A stretch of 64,000 bases of DNA from an uncultured SAR86 cluster bacterium (GTDB lineage Bacteria; Pseudomonadota; Gammaproteobacteria; Magnimaribacterales; D2472). A program made the position numbers and the translations under genes. The stretch covers positions 185,519 through 249,518 of the forward strand of contig CACMVA010000001.1 of NCBI GenBank assembly GCA_902617045.1, in the 5' to 3' direction. Positions 7,965-15,786 of the stretch are shown here, piece by piece. The notes under the pieces were generated by a model that was not told where the DNA came from, did no database searches, and worked only from the letters and a program-made list of their open reading frames with translations. Positions within the stretch are counted from its first letter, which is position 1; every line of letters begins with the position of its first letter.

Positions 7965-8451
7965 CATTAGTTTCATTGGTATGGCGGCTTGTGGTAAATC
8001 TACAATCGGAAAAGCTGTTGCTAATAAAATAGGCGTCAGCTTTGTTGATACCGATTTGCTTATTGAGCAAAAACATGAGGCCACACTTGAAGAAATCAAA
8101 AATAAATATGATTACAAGTTTGTAAGAGATGAAGAGGAGAAAGTAATACTTAGTCTAACCTCATCTAATAGAATCATCTCTACAGGAGGAAGTGCTGTCT
8201 ATTCAGCAAAATCAATGGAACATCTTAAAAAGTTTTCTAAAGTCATATACATAAATACTCCTCTTGAGATAATTATGCAAAGAATTGACAATGGTCAAAA
8301 AAGAGGTCTTGCTGTGCCAGAAGGAATGTCAATTCCTGAGATCTATTCTGAAAGAGAGCCTATGTATCAAAAATACTGCGAGATAATCTTGGATGGATCA
8401 AAAACCATAGATCAGCTTGTTGATGAAACCATTAAACAATTACATGAGTAA
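7957..8451 (+). CDS. Shikimate kinase-like P-loop kinase
   Basis: 164 aa from ATG 7957; the longer track start at 7876 would sit deep inside pip. Walker A is GMAACGKST (residues 8-16), followed by the shikimate-kinase 'FVDTD' motif and 'KFVRDEEE', which resembles the family's FRxxE. The canonical GGG loop reads 'STGGSAV' and the lid motif RPLL is absent ('RGLAVPEG'), while 'SEREPMYQKY' keeps the late Arg-Tyr pattern. The fold is clear, but changed substrate-site motifs make a true AroK role uncertain, and aroB is not adjacent. It overlaps the neighbours on both sides by 8 bases. Confidence 0.75.
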   Translation: MINISFIGMAACGKSTIGKAVANKIGVSFVDTDLLIEQKHEATLEEIKNKYDYKFVRDEEEKVILSLTSSNRIISTGGSAVYSAKSMEHLKKFSKVIYINTPLEIIMQRIDNGQKRGLAVPEGMSIPEIYSEREPMYQKYCEIILDGSKTIDQLVDETIKQLHE

Positions 8452-9115
8452 AAAAATTTTAATTGTTGGAGCTTCTGGTTTAGTTGGTGGGGAAATACTT
8501 GAAAACTTAAAAACAACCAACAATGAGTTAATTTTACTCAGCAGAAAAAAGCTTCTATGTGAAAATAATGTTAATCAAATAGTTGTTGATTTTGAGGACA
8601 TTAATTCTTTGGATACAAATCTCAATATCGATGAAATTTATGTCGCAATTGGCCATAAGTTAAGCCTTTCTGAGCTTGTTTATATTAAAAAAAATAATAG
8701 AAAAAGTTTTGTAAATGTAGATTATAACTACATTAAAAAAGTTGCTGAATTTGCTAAAAAATGTGGAGCTAGTTCAATTGGTTTGATATCTGCAATTGGA
8801 GCAAATTCTAAATCTTTTAATACTTACTTAAAAGTTAAAGGTGATGTTGAGCAGGAAATTAAATTAGTTGGATATAAAAAAATTATTATTGCTCATCCAA
8901 GTCATTTGTTAGGAAAACGTGCTGGAGAATATATTCCTATGAATGTAAAAGTATTTGAACAAATAACAAACTTATTTGGCCTCTTAATGATTGGGCCATT
9001 ACAAAAATTTAGAAATGTAGAGGCAAAAAAAGTGGCTAAAGCAATCATTTCCAAAATGGATTCAGTTGAAGAAGGTATTCACTATATAGATTATAAATAT
9101 TTCAAAAATTTTTAA
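8444..9115 (+). CDS. NAD(P)-binding Rossmann protein, HTATIP2/TIP30-like atypical SDR
   Basis: 223 aa from ATG 8444. The track start at 8417 lies within the kinase gene, and the ATG at 8444 gives a clean N-terminal Rossmann strand, 'KKILIVGASGLVGGEIL'. Further features are 'SIGLISAIGANSKSFNTYLKVKG', where Tyr and Lys form the YxxxK pair of atypical SDRs, and 'RPSxLLG'-like 'HPSHLLGKRAGE'. The family binds NAD(P) and includes oxidoreductases and regulators. The substrate is unknown. It is the last gene of a run starting at 6028 and its end overlaps the minus-strand gene at 9102 by 14 bases. Confidence 0.75.
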   Translation: MSKKILIVGASGLVGGEILENLKTTNNELILLSRKKLLCENNVNQIVVDFEDINSLDTNLNIDEIYVAIGHKLSLSELVYIKKNNRKSFVNVDYNYIKKVAEFAKKCGASSIGLISAIGANSKSFNTYLKVKGDVEQEIKLVGYKKIIIAHPSHLLGKRAGEYIPMNVKVFEQITNLFGLLMIGPLQKFRNVEAKKVAKAIISKMDSVEEGIHYIDYKYFKNF

Positions 9116-9362
9116 TCCTCTTGTTTTTAGTTTTAATTATTTTCTTTATGCCATTACATGCATTAAGAAGCCAAAATGCATTTGCAAATACAAAATAGTA
9201 TAAACCCAGATATAGTTGGACAATTATTGCGAAAAAACTCCCAGCAATTACAGCAGAAAGCCCTACCATTCTTTTTTTGGCTTTTTTTGAAACAACAAGA
9301 GGCGCGGCTATCAAAGTACCGAAAAAAACACTCAATAATTGAATTAAATCAAGCATATTCAT
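9102..9362 (-). CDS. Small membrane protein, unknown
   Basis: About 86 aa with three hydrophobic stretches (residues about 4-24, 33-52 and 54-70) and a very basic tail 'KKIIKTKNKRIKNF', likely cytoplasmic. I do not recognise the family. The track start is a GTG at 9374; ATG at 9362 ('MNMLDLIQ') is preferred, and ATG 9356 is also possible. The start region is embedded in the inverted repeat at 9351-9401. It converges on the Rossmann gene, overlapping it by 14 bases. Confidence 0.6.
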   Translation of the reverse strand: MNMLDLIQLLSVFFGTLIAAPLVVSKKAKKRMVGLSAVIAGSFFAIIVQLYLGLYYFVFANAFWLLNACNGIKKIIKTKNKRIKNF

Positions 9363-9401
9363 ACTAATAAACACTCAGAATATGCTTATTAGTATGAATA
9401 T
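9351..9401. repeat. Overlapping perfect inverted repeats (two mutually exclusive hairpins)
   Basis: Arm ATATTCATACTAATAA (9355-9370) is perfectly complementary to 9386-9401 (16 bp, 15-nt loop). Separately, AAGCATATTC (9351-9360) is perfectly complementary to 9378-9387 (10 bp, 17-nt loop). The two stems share bases and cannot form together. The structure covers the start of the minus-strand membrane gene and lies about 100 bp upstream of the plus-strand exported protein. It could be a switchable leader, an operator for a dimeric regulator, or a small palindromic repeat unit. Confidence 0.7.
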
Positions 9402-9504
9402 TGGCGCGTATTATGAATACTTAAAATTAAAAGTAAAGATATTTTTGGAACTTTTGGAAAAAAAATGTAATCTAATATATGTCAACAAATATAAGGTGAT
9501 TATT

Positions 9505-9876
9505 ATGAAGAATTTTACAATTATATTAAGTTTTTTTCTTTGTTTTATGCTTGTCGCAGACGATCATAAAGACAAGAAAGAAACTATGAAGGATAAGTTT
9601 ATGAACAATCCAAACTATCTTATGGATTTTAAAGAATGCAAAGAAATGAAAGATGGAGTCTTTGGATTACTCTCTTTAGGCGACTCGGTTTGGAAAGAAA
9701 TTGAACTCAATCCTGAGAACGAAGAAAAATGGCTTGAGGTTAGTATTTTGGCAGATATGGCGGCTAACTATTCAACTATTTATGATGTTTGGTGCAAGGA
9801 CATGATTAATCATAGAATGAAAATGAGAATGATGTCTGAAAAAAAGAAAGGTAAAAAAGAAAAAGAAGATAATTAA
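9505..9876 (+). CDS. Small exported protein, unknown
   Basis: 123 aa from ATG 9505, chosen over the track start at 9382 because AAGGTGA lies 5 bases upstream and a signal peptide (MKNFTIILSFFLCFMLVA) begins exactly there. The mature part starts acidic, contains two Cys ('DFKECKEM' and 'DVWCKDM') that could form a disulfide, and ends in a highly charged Lys/Glu-rich tail rich in Met ('RMKMRMMSEKKKG'). No family is recognised. A periplasmic location is inferred. It converges with the next minus-strand gene, sharing TTAA as both stop codons. Confidence 0.65.
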   Translation: MKNFTIILSFFLCFMLVADDHKDKKETMKDKFMNNPNYLMDFKECKEMKDGVFGLLSLGDSVWKEIELNPENEEKWLEVSILADMAANYSTIYDVWCKDMINHRMKMRMMSEKKKGKKEKEDN

Positions 9877-10097
9877 AATTTTCCTCTTTGAAACCTCATT
9901 CTTATTGCATAAACCCTTATTAAAGCTACAACGGTAATAATTAACTGAACGAAAATTGATATTTTTATAGGATCTGCCCATTGCCAATTATCAATTGTTA
10001 GCCATAAAAGATATGTTTGTAATGGAAAATTAATTACAGCGCCCATTAGTACTACAATAACTGCTTCTCTTAAAGCAACTTTTTCTGTTTTATTCAT
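9873..10097 (-). CDS. Small two-TM membrane protein (DUF7220-like)
   Basis: 74 aa with two predicted membrane helices (about residues 12-34 and 45-64) and an initial 'EKVALREAVIVVLMGAVINF' pattern resembling small DUF7220-type membrane proteins. That link is tentative. It lies 8 bp downstream of ybjQ on the same strand and may be co-transcribed with it. Its stop overlaps that of the convergent exported-protein gene by 4 bases. Function unknown. Confidence 0.6.
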   Translation of the reverse strand: MNKTEKVALREAVIVVLMGAVINFPLQTYLLWLTIDNWQWADPIKISIFVQLIITVVALIRVYAIRMRFQRGKF

Positions 10098-10105
10098 ATT
10101 TCTTC

Positions 10106-10432
10106 CTATTTAATTTTGACACCAGTTCCGTAAGCTAAAATTTCTGCTGCTCCACTAGCTACAGTTGATGTTTGGAATCTAAATCCTAGTACTGCATTGG
10201 CACCTTTGGATTTTGCATCTTCTATCATTCTTGCATATGCCTGCTCTCTTGAAGTCTGTAAAAGTTTAGAATAGCCAACAAGCTCTCCTCCAACTATGTT
10301 TTTAAGATTTGCTAGAAAGTCTGAGCCAACATTTCTCGCTCTTACAGTACTTCCTTGAACAAGACCAATATGTTTTTCAATCTCAGCACCGTCGATATCA
10401 TATGTGGTTACTACTATAAAATTTTCATCCAT
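10106..10432 (-). CDS. YbjQ/UPF0145 family protein
   Basis: The 108-aa sequence matches the YbjQ family across its length: 'VTTYDIDGAEIEKHIGLVQG' at the start, 'REQAYARMIEDAKSKGANAVLGFRF' in the middle, and 'EILAYGTGV' at the end. Family members form small oligomeric beta/alpha domains, often annotated as heavy-metal-binding, with no firm biochemical role. An AGGAAAA Shine-Dalgarno precedes the ATG. It is divergent from hspQ, with 36 bp between starts. Confidence 0.9.
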   Translation of the reverse strand: MDENFIVVTTYDIDGAEIEKHIGLVQGSTVRARNVGSDFLANLKNIVGGELVGYSKLLQTSREQAYARMIEDAKSKGANAVLGFRFQTSTVASGAAEILAYGTGVKIK

Positions 10433-10468
10433 GACTTTTTCCTAATAATGGTTTAAGTTATAAATATA

Positions 10469-10801
10469 ATGCAAGAATTAGTAGAAGCAAAGTTTTCAAT
10501 TGGAAATGTTGTAAAACATAAATTTCTTAATTTTCGTGGTGTTATTTTTGATTTAGATCCTTCTTTTAATAACACCGAAGAATGGTATAACTCGATTCCA
10601 AAGGACTTCAGACCAAAAAAAGACCAACCCTTTTATCATGTTTTTGCAGAAAATGAAGAAATATTTTATATCGCTTATGTCTCAGAGCAAAATTTAATTA
10701 ATGATGTTGAAAGTGGTCCTGCAAATCATCCTGATATTAAGAAAATTTTTTCACACTTTGATGGAAATTCTTATATTCCGCATAATTTAGCAACAAACTA
10801 A
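10469..10801 (+). CDS. hspQ: Heat shock protein HspQ
   Basis: 110 aa with the full HspQ/YccV pattern: 'AKFSIGNVVKHKFLNFRGVIFDLDPSF', 'FYHVFAENEE', 'AYVSEQNL' and 'HPDIKKIFSHF'. HspQ is a hemimethylated-DNA-binding-domain protein that acts as a specificity factor for Lon protease in enterobacteria. The short 36-bp gap shared with ybjQ and the lack of a Shine-Dalgarno mean that its promoter probably extends into ybjQ. The stop TAA overlaps the stop of the convergent aminotransferase gene (CTAA). Confidence 0.93.
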   Translation: MQELVEAKFSIGNVVKHKFLNFRGVIFDLDPSFNNTEEWYNSIPKDFRPKKDQPFYHVFAENEEIFYIAYVSEQNLINDVESGPANHPDIKKIFSHFDGNSYIPHNLATN

Positions 10802-12009
10802 ACACTAATTTCAAAATGAGCAACTTCTACAGAGGTTATAAAAACATTCATAGCATCAGCTAGCTCTTCTTTACTTACATATGTAGGAGCTAACCTAATA
10901 ACGCTATCATTAGGATCATAATTTTTAGGAAAAGTAGAGCCAGCAGGAGTTATTAATACGCCAAGATCTTTACATAATTTTACAACCTTGGATGCGATAG
11001 GTTTTGAAGTGGAATATGTAATAAAGTATCCCCCGGTTGGTTTAGAAAATGAACCACATTCCTCCGGAAGTTTTTTTAAATAGTCATATGCTAACTCAAA
11101 CTTTGGTCTCACTAATTCAGCATGTTTTTTCATATGGGACTTGATATTTTTAACATTCTTGAAAAACTCAACATGTCTTTTTTGATTTAATTTATCAGGA
11201 CAGATAATCATTGTTGTTCTTACCTTTTTAATCAAATCTAATGAGTGTCCTGAAGTAGCCATAAAAGAGATCCCACCTCCACCAAAAGTAACTTTTGAAA
11301 AAGAGGTTGTAACTACGGTTTGATCTTGCACATTAGACTCCTCAACAACTTGCCATAAAGGTTTTTGTTCTGGAGTTGGTAAAAAGTCATGAATCAAATA
11401 TGCATGATCAAAAAGAAACAAAAATTTATTTGAATATTGCGATCCTATTTCAAACATCTTTTTTAAATTCTCATCTGAATAAATTTCTCCAGATGGATTT
11501 GAATGTTTTGGAACACATAATATTCCTACATAATCATCTCCAGTTTTTAGTACATCTTCAAACGCATTTAAATCTATACCATCATCAGTTAAAGGAATCG
11601 GTACCGCTTCAATCCCAAAATCCTCAAGCATCATAAAATGTCTATCAAATCCTGGTACTGGGCATATAAATTTTGGATTTTTTAAATTTTTCCAAGGAAT
11701 TGGTTCTGCAAAAAGGAAATTTGAAAGAACTGTTTGATATGTAAGTAAAAGACTTGATTGTTCCCCCGCAAGAATATTCTCAATAGGAGCGTTTAAGAGT
11801 TCAGAACCAAGTCTTCTTGCTTCAATTATTCCAAAAGGCTCGCCATAGTTCCTTAGATCTGCGCCATCATCTGATGAAGTAGGAATAGATATATCAATAA
11901 GATCATTAGATAGGTCTAGTTGATCTTTGTCTGGCTTTCCTCGAGTAATATCAATAGATATTTGCTTTTCTTTCAAGGAATTAAATCTTTCTATAATTTC
12001 TTGGTGCAT
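10798..12009 (-). CDS. PLP-dependent aminotransferase, aspartate aminotransferase Ic-like
   Basis: 403 aa with 'DITRGKPDKDQLDLS' near the N-terminus, the hallmark of the class I-related MocR-like/AspAT subgroup Ic (PF12897 type). The PLP lysine lies in 'TTSFSKVTFGGGG', and 'CVPKHSNPSGEIYS' corresponds to the conserved N-P-x-G cofactor-contact region. Likely reaction: amino-group transfer between aspartate (or a related amino acid) and 2-oxoglutarate in the cytosol. ATG at 12009 lacks a Shine-Dalgarno and sits 7-28 bp from the divergent rmuC start. Confidence 0.85.
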   Translation of the reverse strand: MHQEIIERFNSLKEKQISIDITRGKPDKDQLDLSNDLIDISIPTSSDDGADLRNYGEPFGIIEARRLGSELLNAPIENILAGEQSSLLLTYQTVLSNFLFAEPIPWKNLKNPKFICPVPGFDRHFMMLEDFGIEAVPIPLTDDGIDLNAFEDVLKTGDDYVGILCVPKHSNPSGEIYSDENLKKMFEIGSQYSNKFLFLFDHAYLIHDFLPTPEQKPLWQVVEESNVQDQTVVTTSFSKVTFGGGGISFMATSGHSLDLIKKVRTTMIICPDKLNQKRHVEFFKNVKNIKSHMKKHAELVRPKFELAYDYLKKLPEECGSFSKPTGGYFITYSTSKPIASKVVKLCKDLGVLITPAGSTFPKNYDPNDSVIRLAPTYVSKEELADAMNVFITSVEVAHFEISV

Positions 12010-12037
12010 AATATAAATGACATTCTATACTAACAAT
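12010..12037. promoter_or_regulatory. Ultra-short divergent start region (aminotransferase / rmuC)
   Basis: Only 28 bp separate the two opposed start codons if rmuC begins at 12038. TATACT (12026-12031) stands 6 bp before that ATG, the distance expected for a leaderless transcript. On the minus strand TAGAAT/TATATT-like hexamers precede the other ATG. The -35 regions would have to lie inside the coding sequences. This is inference from box similarity. Confidence 0.4.
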
Positions 12038-12943
12038 ATGACTAATTATCTAATAATTTTTGGTTTTGCTCTTACCATTGGCATTTTTGGCATGCTTTTT
12101 TATATATTAATTACATTAAAAAATAGTCAAACTTCTGAAAAAGATGGTAGCGAGCTACTTGAAAATAAATTAGCTGAAGTTTCAAGCGACCTTAATAAAA
12201 TTGAGAACGATTTATCTGAATTTAAGCCATCTATGAATGAATTAAATAGATTTCTGGGTGGAAATACCTCAACCGGTAAACTTGGTGAATGGAATCTTGA
12301 GTCTATTGTTCGAGATGTACTTCCTGCAAACACATATGAATTTCAGGCCCAAATAAATCCTGAAACTACTGAAAAAGCTGATTGTGCTGTAACAAATTCT
12401 GAAGGACTCATAATACCAATTGACTCAAAATTCTATCAAGGTCAATATCAAAACTATCATGAAGCTGGTTCTAAAACTGATAGAAATAAATTTCTTCAAA
12501 GTTTCAAGAGAACAATATTGAAAGATGCTGAAAGTATTTCTAAAAAATATATCCTTAGAAATAGTACTTCTAATTACGTAGTTTTATATATAGCTTCTGA
12601 GAAAATTATTGACCTCGTTACTCAAATAGATGATCTTAGACAAGAATGTCTTTCCAATCATAATACTCTTATACTTGGTCCAAATGCTCTTGCTGGTTTC
12701 TTAGATACGGTTAGACTTGGCCACTATGCAATAAAAATGAATGAAAACGCCAAGAAAGTTGCCAATACTGTTAGAGTATTAAGAGCTGAATTTAAAAAAT
12801 TTGATAAAACAACAGATGATGCTGTTATAAATCTTAATTCTGCTATAAATAAGGTCGAAGCTATACAAACTAGAGTAAATGTTCTTGGGAAAGAACTTAA
12901 AAAAGCAGATGAAAGCTTTGATGAAAACGAAGAAGAAGAGTAA
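12038..12943 (+). CDS. rmuC: RmuC family DNA recombination protein
   Basis: 301 aa from ATG 12038; ATG 12017 adds seven residues. It has an N-terminal membrane helix (about residues 4-26), a coiled-coil stretch ('SELLENKLAEVSSDLNKIENDL'), then the RmuC nuclease-like domain with 'GKLGEWNLESIV', 'KADCAVTNSEGLIIPIDSKF' and the C-terminal helical section. RmuC limits inversion and repeat-mediated rearrangements in E. coli. This copy is shorter than E. coli RmuC (about 475 aa), mainly through a reduced coiled coil. The extreme C-terminus is acidic. The start region has a TATACT box directly upstream. Confidence 0.85.
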   Translation: MTNYLIIFGFALTIGIFGMLFYILITLKNSQTSEKDGSELLENKLAEVSSDLNKIENDLSEFKPSMNELNRFLGGNTSTGKLGEWNLESIVRDVLPANTYEFQAQINPETTEKADCAVTNSEGLIIPIDSKFYQGQYQNYHEAGSKTDRNKFLQSFKRTILKDAESISKKYILRNSTSNYVVLYIASEKIIDLVTQIDDLRQECLSNHNTLILGPNALAGFLDTVRLGHYAIKMNENAKKVANTVRVLRAEFKKFDKTTDDAVINLNSAINKVEAIQTRVNVLGKELKKADESFDENEEEE

Positions 12944-12964
12944 AAAATTTCTTAAAATTTTAGA

Positions 12965-14515
12965 ATGCAAAACTTAAAAATTTGGAACTTTATATCATTT
13001 CCTTGGATTATTTTTTCATTTTTATTTTTTGTTACCTTTTTTTATCTAGCTTTTGCTAAGGATATTGACATTGAATTCTTATCAAACACCTATTTATTAG
13101 GGCTATTTCGCAATACAATTTTATTGTCTTTTGGGTCAGCATTTATGTCTATGCTTTTGGCAGTTCCTTTAGCAATATTGGTTACTTTTTATAAATTTCC
13201 CGGCTGTAATTTTTTTAGTTGGGCTTTGAGTCTTTCAATAGCATTTCCTGCATATGTTTATGCATTTATTTTTGTTGGAATGTTTGAATACTCAAGTCCC
13301 ATATCTGAATTTTTAAGAAATTTCGGTATTGCTCTTCCATCAATAAAAAACATATTTGGCGCATCTCTGATAATGTCAATGGCATTATTTCCCTATATTT
13401 ATCTCATAATCAAAGCTCAACTTTCATCAGTTGGTATCAAGATATTTAAAGCAGCAAAATCTTTAGGTGACTCGAATTTAGGCGCTGTAAGAAAAGTAAT
13501 ACTTCCATCATTAAAGCCCGCAATTATAGGAGGAATGGCCTTAGTAATCTTTGAAATAATCGCAGATTTTGGCGGGGTATCAACTTTAAGGATAGATACA
13601 TTTACAGTTGGCATATATGACGCCTGGTTTGGATTTCAAAGTTATTTTTCTGGAGCTAGACTGGCTGGATATCTTTTAATATTTGTTATTTTCATTATGC
13701 TACTTTCTAAATACTATACAGATAGTCCACGTGGGGTTGCTACAAGAACTGCAGAATTGATAAATAAAGTTGAACTCAATAAATCTAAACAAATAATGTT
13801 CTCATTAATATGCTCATTAGTATTTTTAATTGTATTTTGCTTACCATTATTTCAACTTATTTATTGGCAGTTATCTGAATCAAGTATCAATCTTCTTAGT
13901 AATGTTAACTTATTAATTAATTCTTCGATTCTAGGTTTCGCCGTTGGTATTTTTACAATCTTTTTCGCAACTGCTCTTTCACTATCCTATAGACAGTCAA
14001 ATAAATTAAGATCATTAATTTCAATTTCCACATCAGGTTATGCCATCCCAGGGTCTGTAATATCTGCAGGACTTTTAATTGGCTTTGATGCTATCTTTGG
14101 AACTTCTATTACAATTTATGGAATATTTGGTTTAATTCTTTGTTTAAGTTTGAGATTTATGACACCTGCATATAATTATTCTAGTTCCTCTTTGGCTAAT
14201 ATATCCAAATCATCAGAAAATGCATTATCTCTTATTCCGAGCAATCCTCTAAAAGCATTTATTACATTTTATTATCCACAAATGAGATCAGCCTTATTTC
14301 TAGGGTTCATGATTGTCTTTATTGAGTCAGTAAAAGAACAACCTGCAACTCTTCTTTTAAGGCCAGTTGGATTTGATACCCTTTCAACTAAAATTTATAA
14401 CTTTACAAGTGAGGGAGAGTGGGAGATGGCAGCAAGTCCAAGTATCCTATTGATATTTTTAAGTCTAGCATTTGTATATTTAATCAATAAAAATATTGAG
14501 CTAAATACTAAGTAA
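12965..14515 (+). CDS. Fe(III)-type ABC transporter permease (FbpB/SfuB-like)
   Basis: 516 aa with about 12 transmembrane helices organised as two fused permease domains. Each has an EAA-like cytoplasmic loop, 'AAKSLGDSNLGAVRKVILPSL' trimmed to the first domain and 'NALSLIPSNPLKAF' to the second. The segment 'ADFGGVSTLRIDTFTVGIYDAW' is characteristic of iron(III) permeases such as FbpB/HitB/SfuB. The usual partners, a periplasmic Fe-binding protein and an ATPase, are not adjacent here, so they must be encoded elsewhere. The gene is 21 bp after rmuC and 4 bp before rppH. Confidence 0.87.
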   Translation: MQNLKIWNFISFPWIIFSFLFFVTFFYLAFAKDIDIEFLSNTYLLGLFRNTILLSFGSAFMSMLLAVPLAILVTFYKFPGCNFFSWALSLSIAFPAYVYAFIFVGMFEYSSPISEFLRNFGIALPSIKNIFGASLIMSMALFPYIYLIIKAQLSSVGIKIFKAAKSLGDSNLGAVRKVILPSLKPAIIGGMALVIFEIIADFGGVSTLRIDTFTVGIYDAWFGFQSYFSGARLAGYLLIFVIFIMLLSKYYTDSPRGVATRTAELINKVELNKSKQIMFSLICSLVFLIVFCLPLFQLIYWQLSESSINLLSNVNLLINSSILGFAVGIFTIFFATALSLSYRQSNKLRSLISISTSGYAIPGSVISAGLLIGFDAIFGTSITIYGIFGLILCLSLRFMTPAYNYSSSSLANISKSSENALSLIPSNPLKAFITFYYPQMRSALFLGFMIVFIESVKEQPATLLLRPVGFDTLSTKIYNFTSEGEWEMAASPSILLIFLSLAFVYLINKNIELNTK

Positions 14516-14519
14516 ATCC

Positions 14520-15005
14520 ATGCACGAAAATGAATACAGACTGAATGTTGGTGTAATTGTTGCCAATAAACATGGAAATTTATTGTTATGTAAAAGAAAA
14601 GGTATGAATAGTTGGCAATTTCCTCAGGGAGGAATTGATTTTGGAGAAAATTCCTTGAAAGCTGCTAAAAGAGAACTTTTTGAAGAAGTGGGCATAAGCT
14701 CAAAATCAGTAAAACTTATAGATTCAATCGACGATTGGTTAAAATATGATATCCCTAAAAAAAGCAGAAGAAAAAAAATATTTAAAACAAATTTTAAGGG
14801 CCAAAAACAAAAATGGTTTTTATTTAAATTAAAAGAAGATGTAAAAATATCTTTTGATAATGATCCTGACAATGAGTTTGATTGTTTTAAATGGGTATCC
14901 TACTGGTACCCTCTTAATGTAATTATTTCATTCAAAGAAAAAGTCTATAGAGAGGCATTAAATAAATTAAAATATTCTTTCTGTAAAGAGTTTAATAATG
15001 TTTGA
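14520..15005 (+). CDS. rppH: RNA 5'-pyrophosphohydrolase
   Basis: 161-aa Nudix hydrolase opening with 'YRLNVGVIVANKHGNLLLCKR' and a complete Nudix box, 'GGIDFGENSLKAAKRELFEEVGI' in two contiguous parts (GX5EX7REUXEEXGU). The 'SWQFPQGGID' motif is diagnostic of RppH/NudH. It removes pyrophosphate from triphosphorylated mRNA 5' ends and triggers RNase E decay. The length equals that of typical RppH proteins. Its end overlaps the TSUP gene by 8 bases. Confidence 0.94.
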   Translation: MHENEYRLNVGVIVANKHGNLLLCKRKGMNSWQFPQGGIDFGENSLKAAKRELFEEVGISSKSVKLIDSIDDWLKYDIPKKSRRKKIFKTNFKGQKQKWFLFKLKEDVKISFDNDPDNEFDCFKWVSYWYPLNVIISFKEKVYREALNKLKYSFCKEFNNV

Positions 15006-15786
15006 TGAAATTTTAATATTTGGGGCGCTAGGTATCCTTTCTGGATTATTAGCTGGTATGTTTGGTATTGGTGGGGGGCTTATCATGGTGCCAGTTCTTA
15101 TAGGTACATTTATTAACCTTGGGTTTGAAAATGAGATTATCGTACAGCTTGCAATTGGTACATCAATATCATGTATCATCTTTACAGGGCTTTCTTCAGC
15201 AAATGCCCATAGAAAAAAGAATTCAATTGATTTTGATAGCTTCAAGCCTGTTGCATCTGGAATAGTATTTGGTGCATTCTTAGGAGCGCTATTTGCAGTC
15301 CAAATTGATGGATTGATATTAAAAATTACAATCGCAACATTTGTATTAATTGTTGGCATGGATATTCTTTTAAATAAAGATCTTCTGCAGAATATGTTTC
15401 GTCTAAAACCAAAATCAATTTTTGTTGGTTCTGGTATAGGCTTTTTGTCCTCAATTTTAGGCATTGGAGGAGGAACTTTTTCAGTTCCATATTTCAAGGG
15501 TTCTGGGCTCAATCTTACCTCTGCAATAGGCACATCAGCAGCATGTGGAGTGCCTATAGCAATTTTTGGGACATTAGGATATGTTCTTGCAGGTATTAAT
15601 CAAAATATGTTGCCTAATTTAAGTTTTGGATATGTCTATTTACCAGCTCTTTTAGGAGTTTCTCTTACAAGTATTTTTTCTGCAAAATATGGAGCAGATA
15701 TCGCTCATTATTTATCTCAAGTAACACTGAGAAGACTTATGGCAGGTTGGTTTTTTATAATATCAATATATATGTTTTCAGTATGA
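14998..15786 (+). CDS. TauE/SafE (TSUP) family sulfite/organosulfonate exporter-like protein
   Basis: 262 aa with about eight membrane helices and the twice-repeated TSUP glycine motif: 'GLLAGMFGIGGGLIMVPVL' near the N-terminus and 'SSILGIGGGTFSVPYF' in the middle. The family moves sulfite, sulfoacetate or related anions across the inner membrane. The ligand here is unknown. It overlaps rppH by 8 bases and lgt by 4. The position directly upstream of lgt is common for this family in gammaproteobacteria. Confidence 0.9.
   Translation: MFDEILIFGALGILSGLLAGMFGIGGGLIMVPVLIGTFINLGFENEIIVQLAIGTSISCIIFTGLSSANAHRKKNSIDFDSFKPVASGIVFGAFLGALFAVQIDGLILKITIATFVLIVGMDILLNKDLLQNMFRLKPKSIFVGSGIGFLSSILGIGGGTFSVPYFKGSGLNLTSAIGTSAACGVPIAIFGTLGYVLAGINQNMLPNLSFGYVYLPALLGVSLTSIFSAKYGADIAHYLSQVTLRRLMAGWFFIISIYMFSV

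Noticed and set aside
9176-9367. Plus-strand 63-aa ORF opposite the small membrane-protein gene
   Set aside because: Out of frame with any motif, and its complement encodes a better hydrophobic protein with clear helices.
14967-15533. Minus-strand 188-aa ORF across the TSUP gene
   Set aside because: It is antisense to a clear TauE/SafE gene, and low-complexity Pro/Ile-rich content is typical of the opposite strand of membrane genes.
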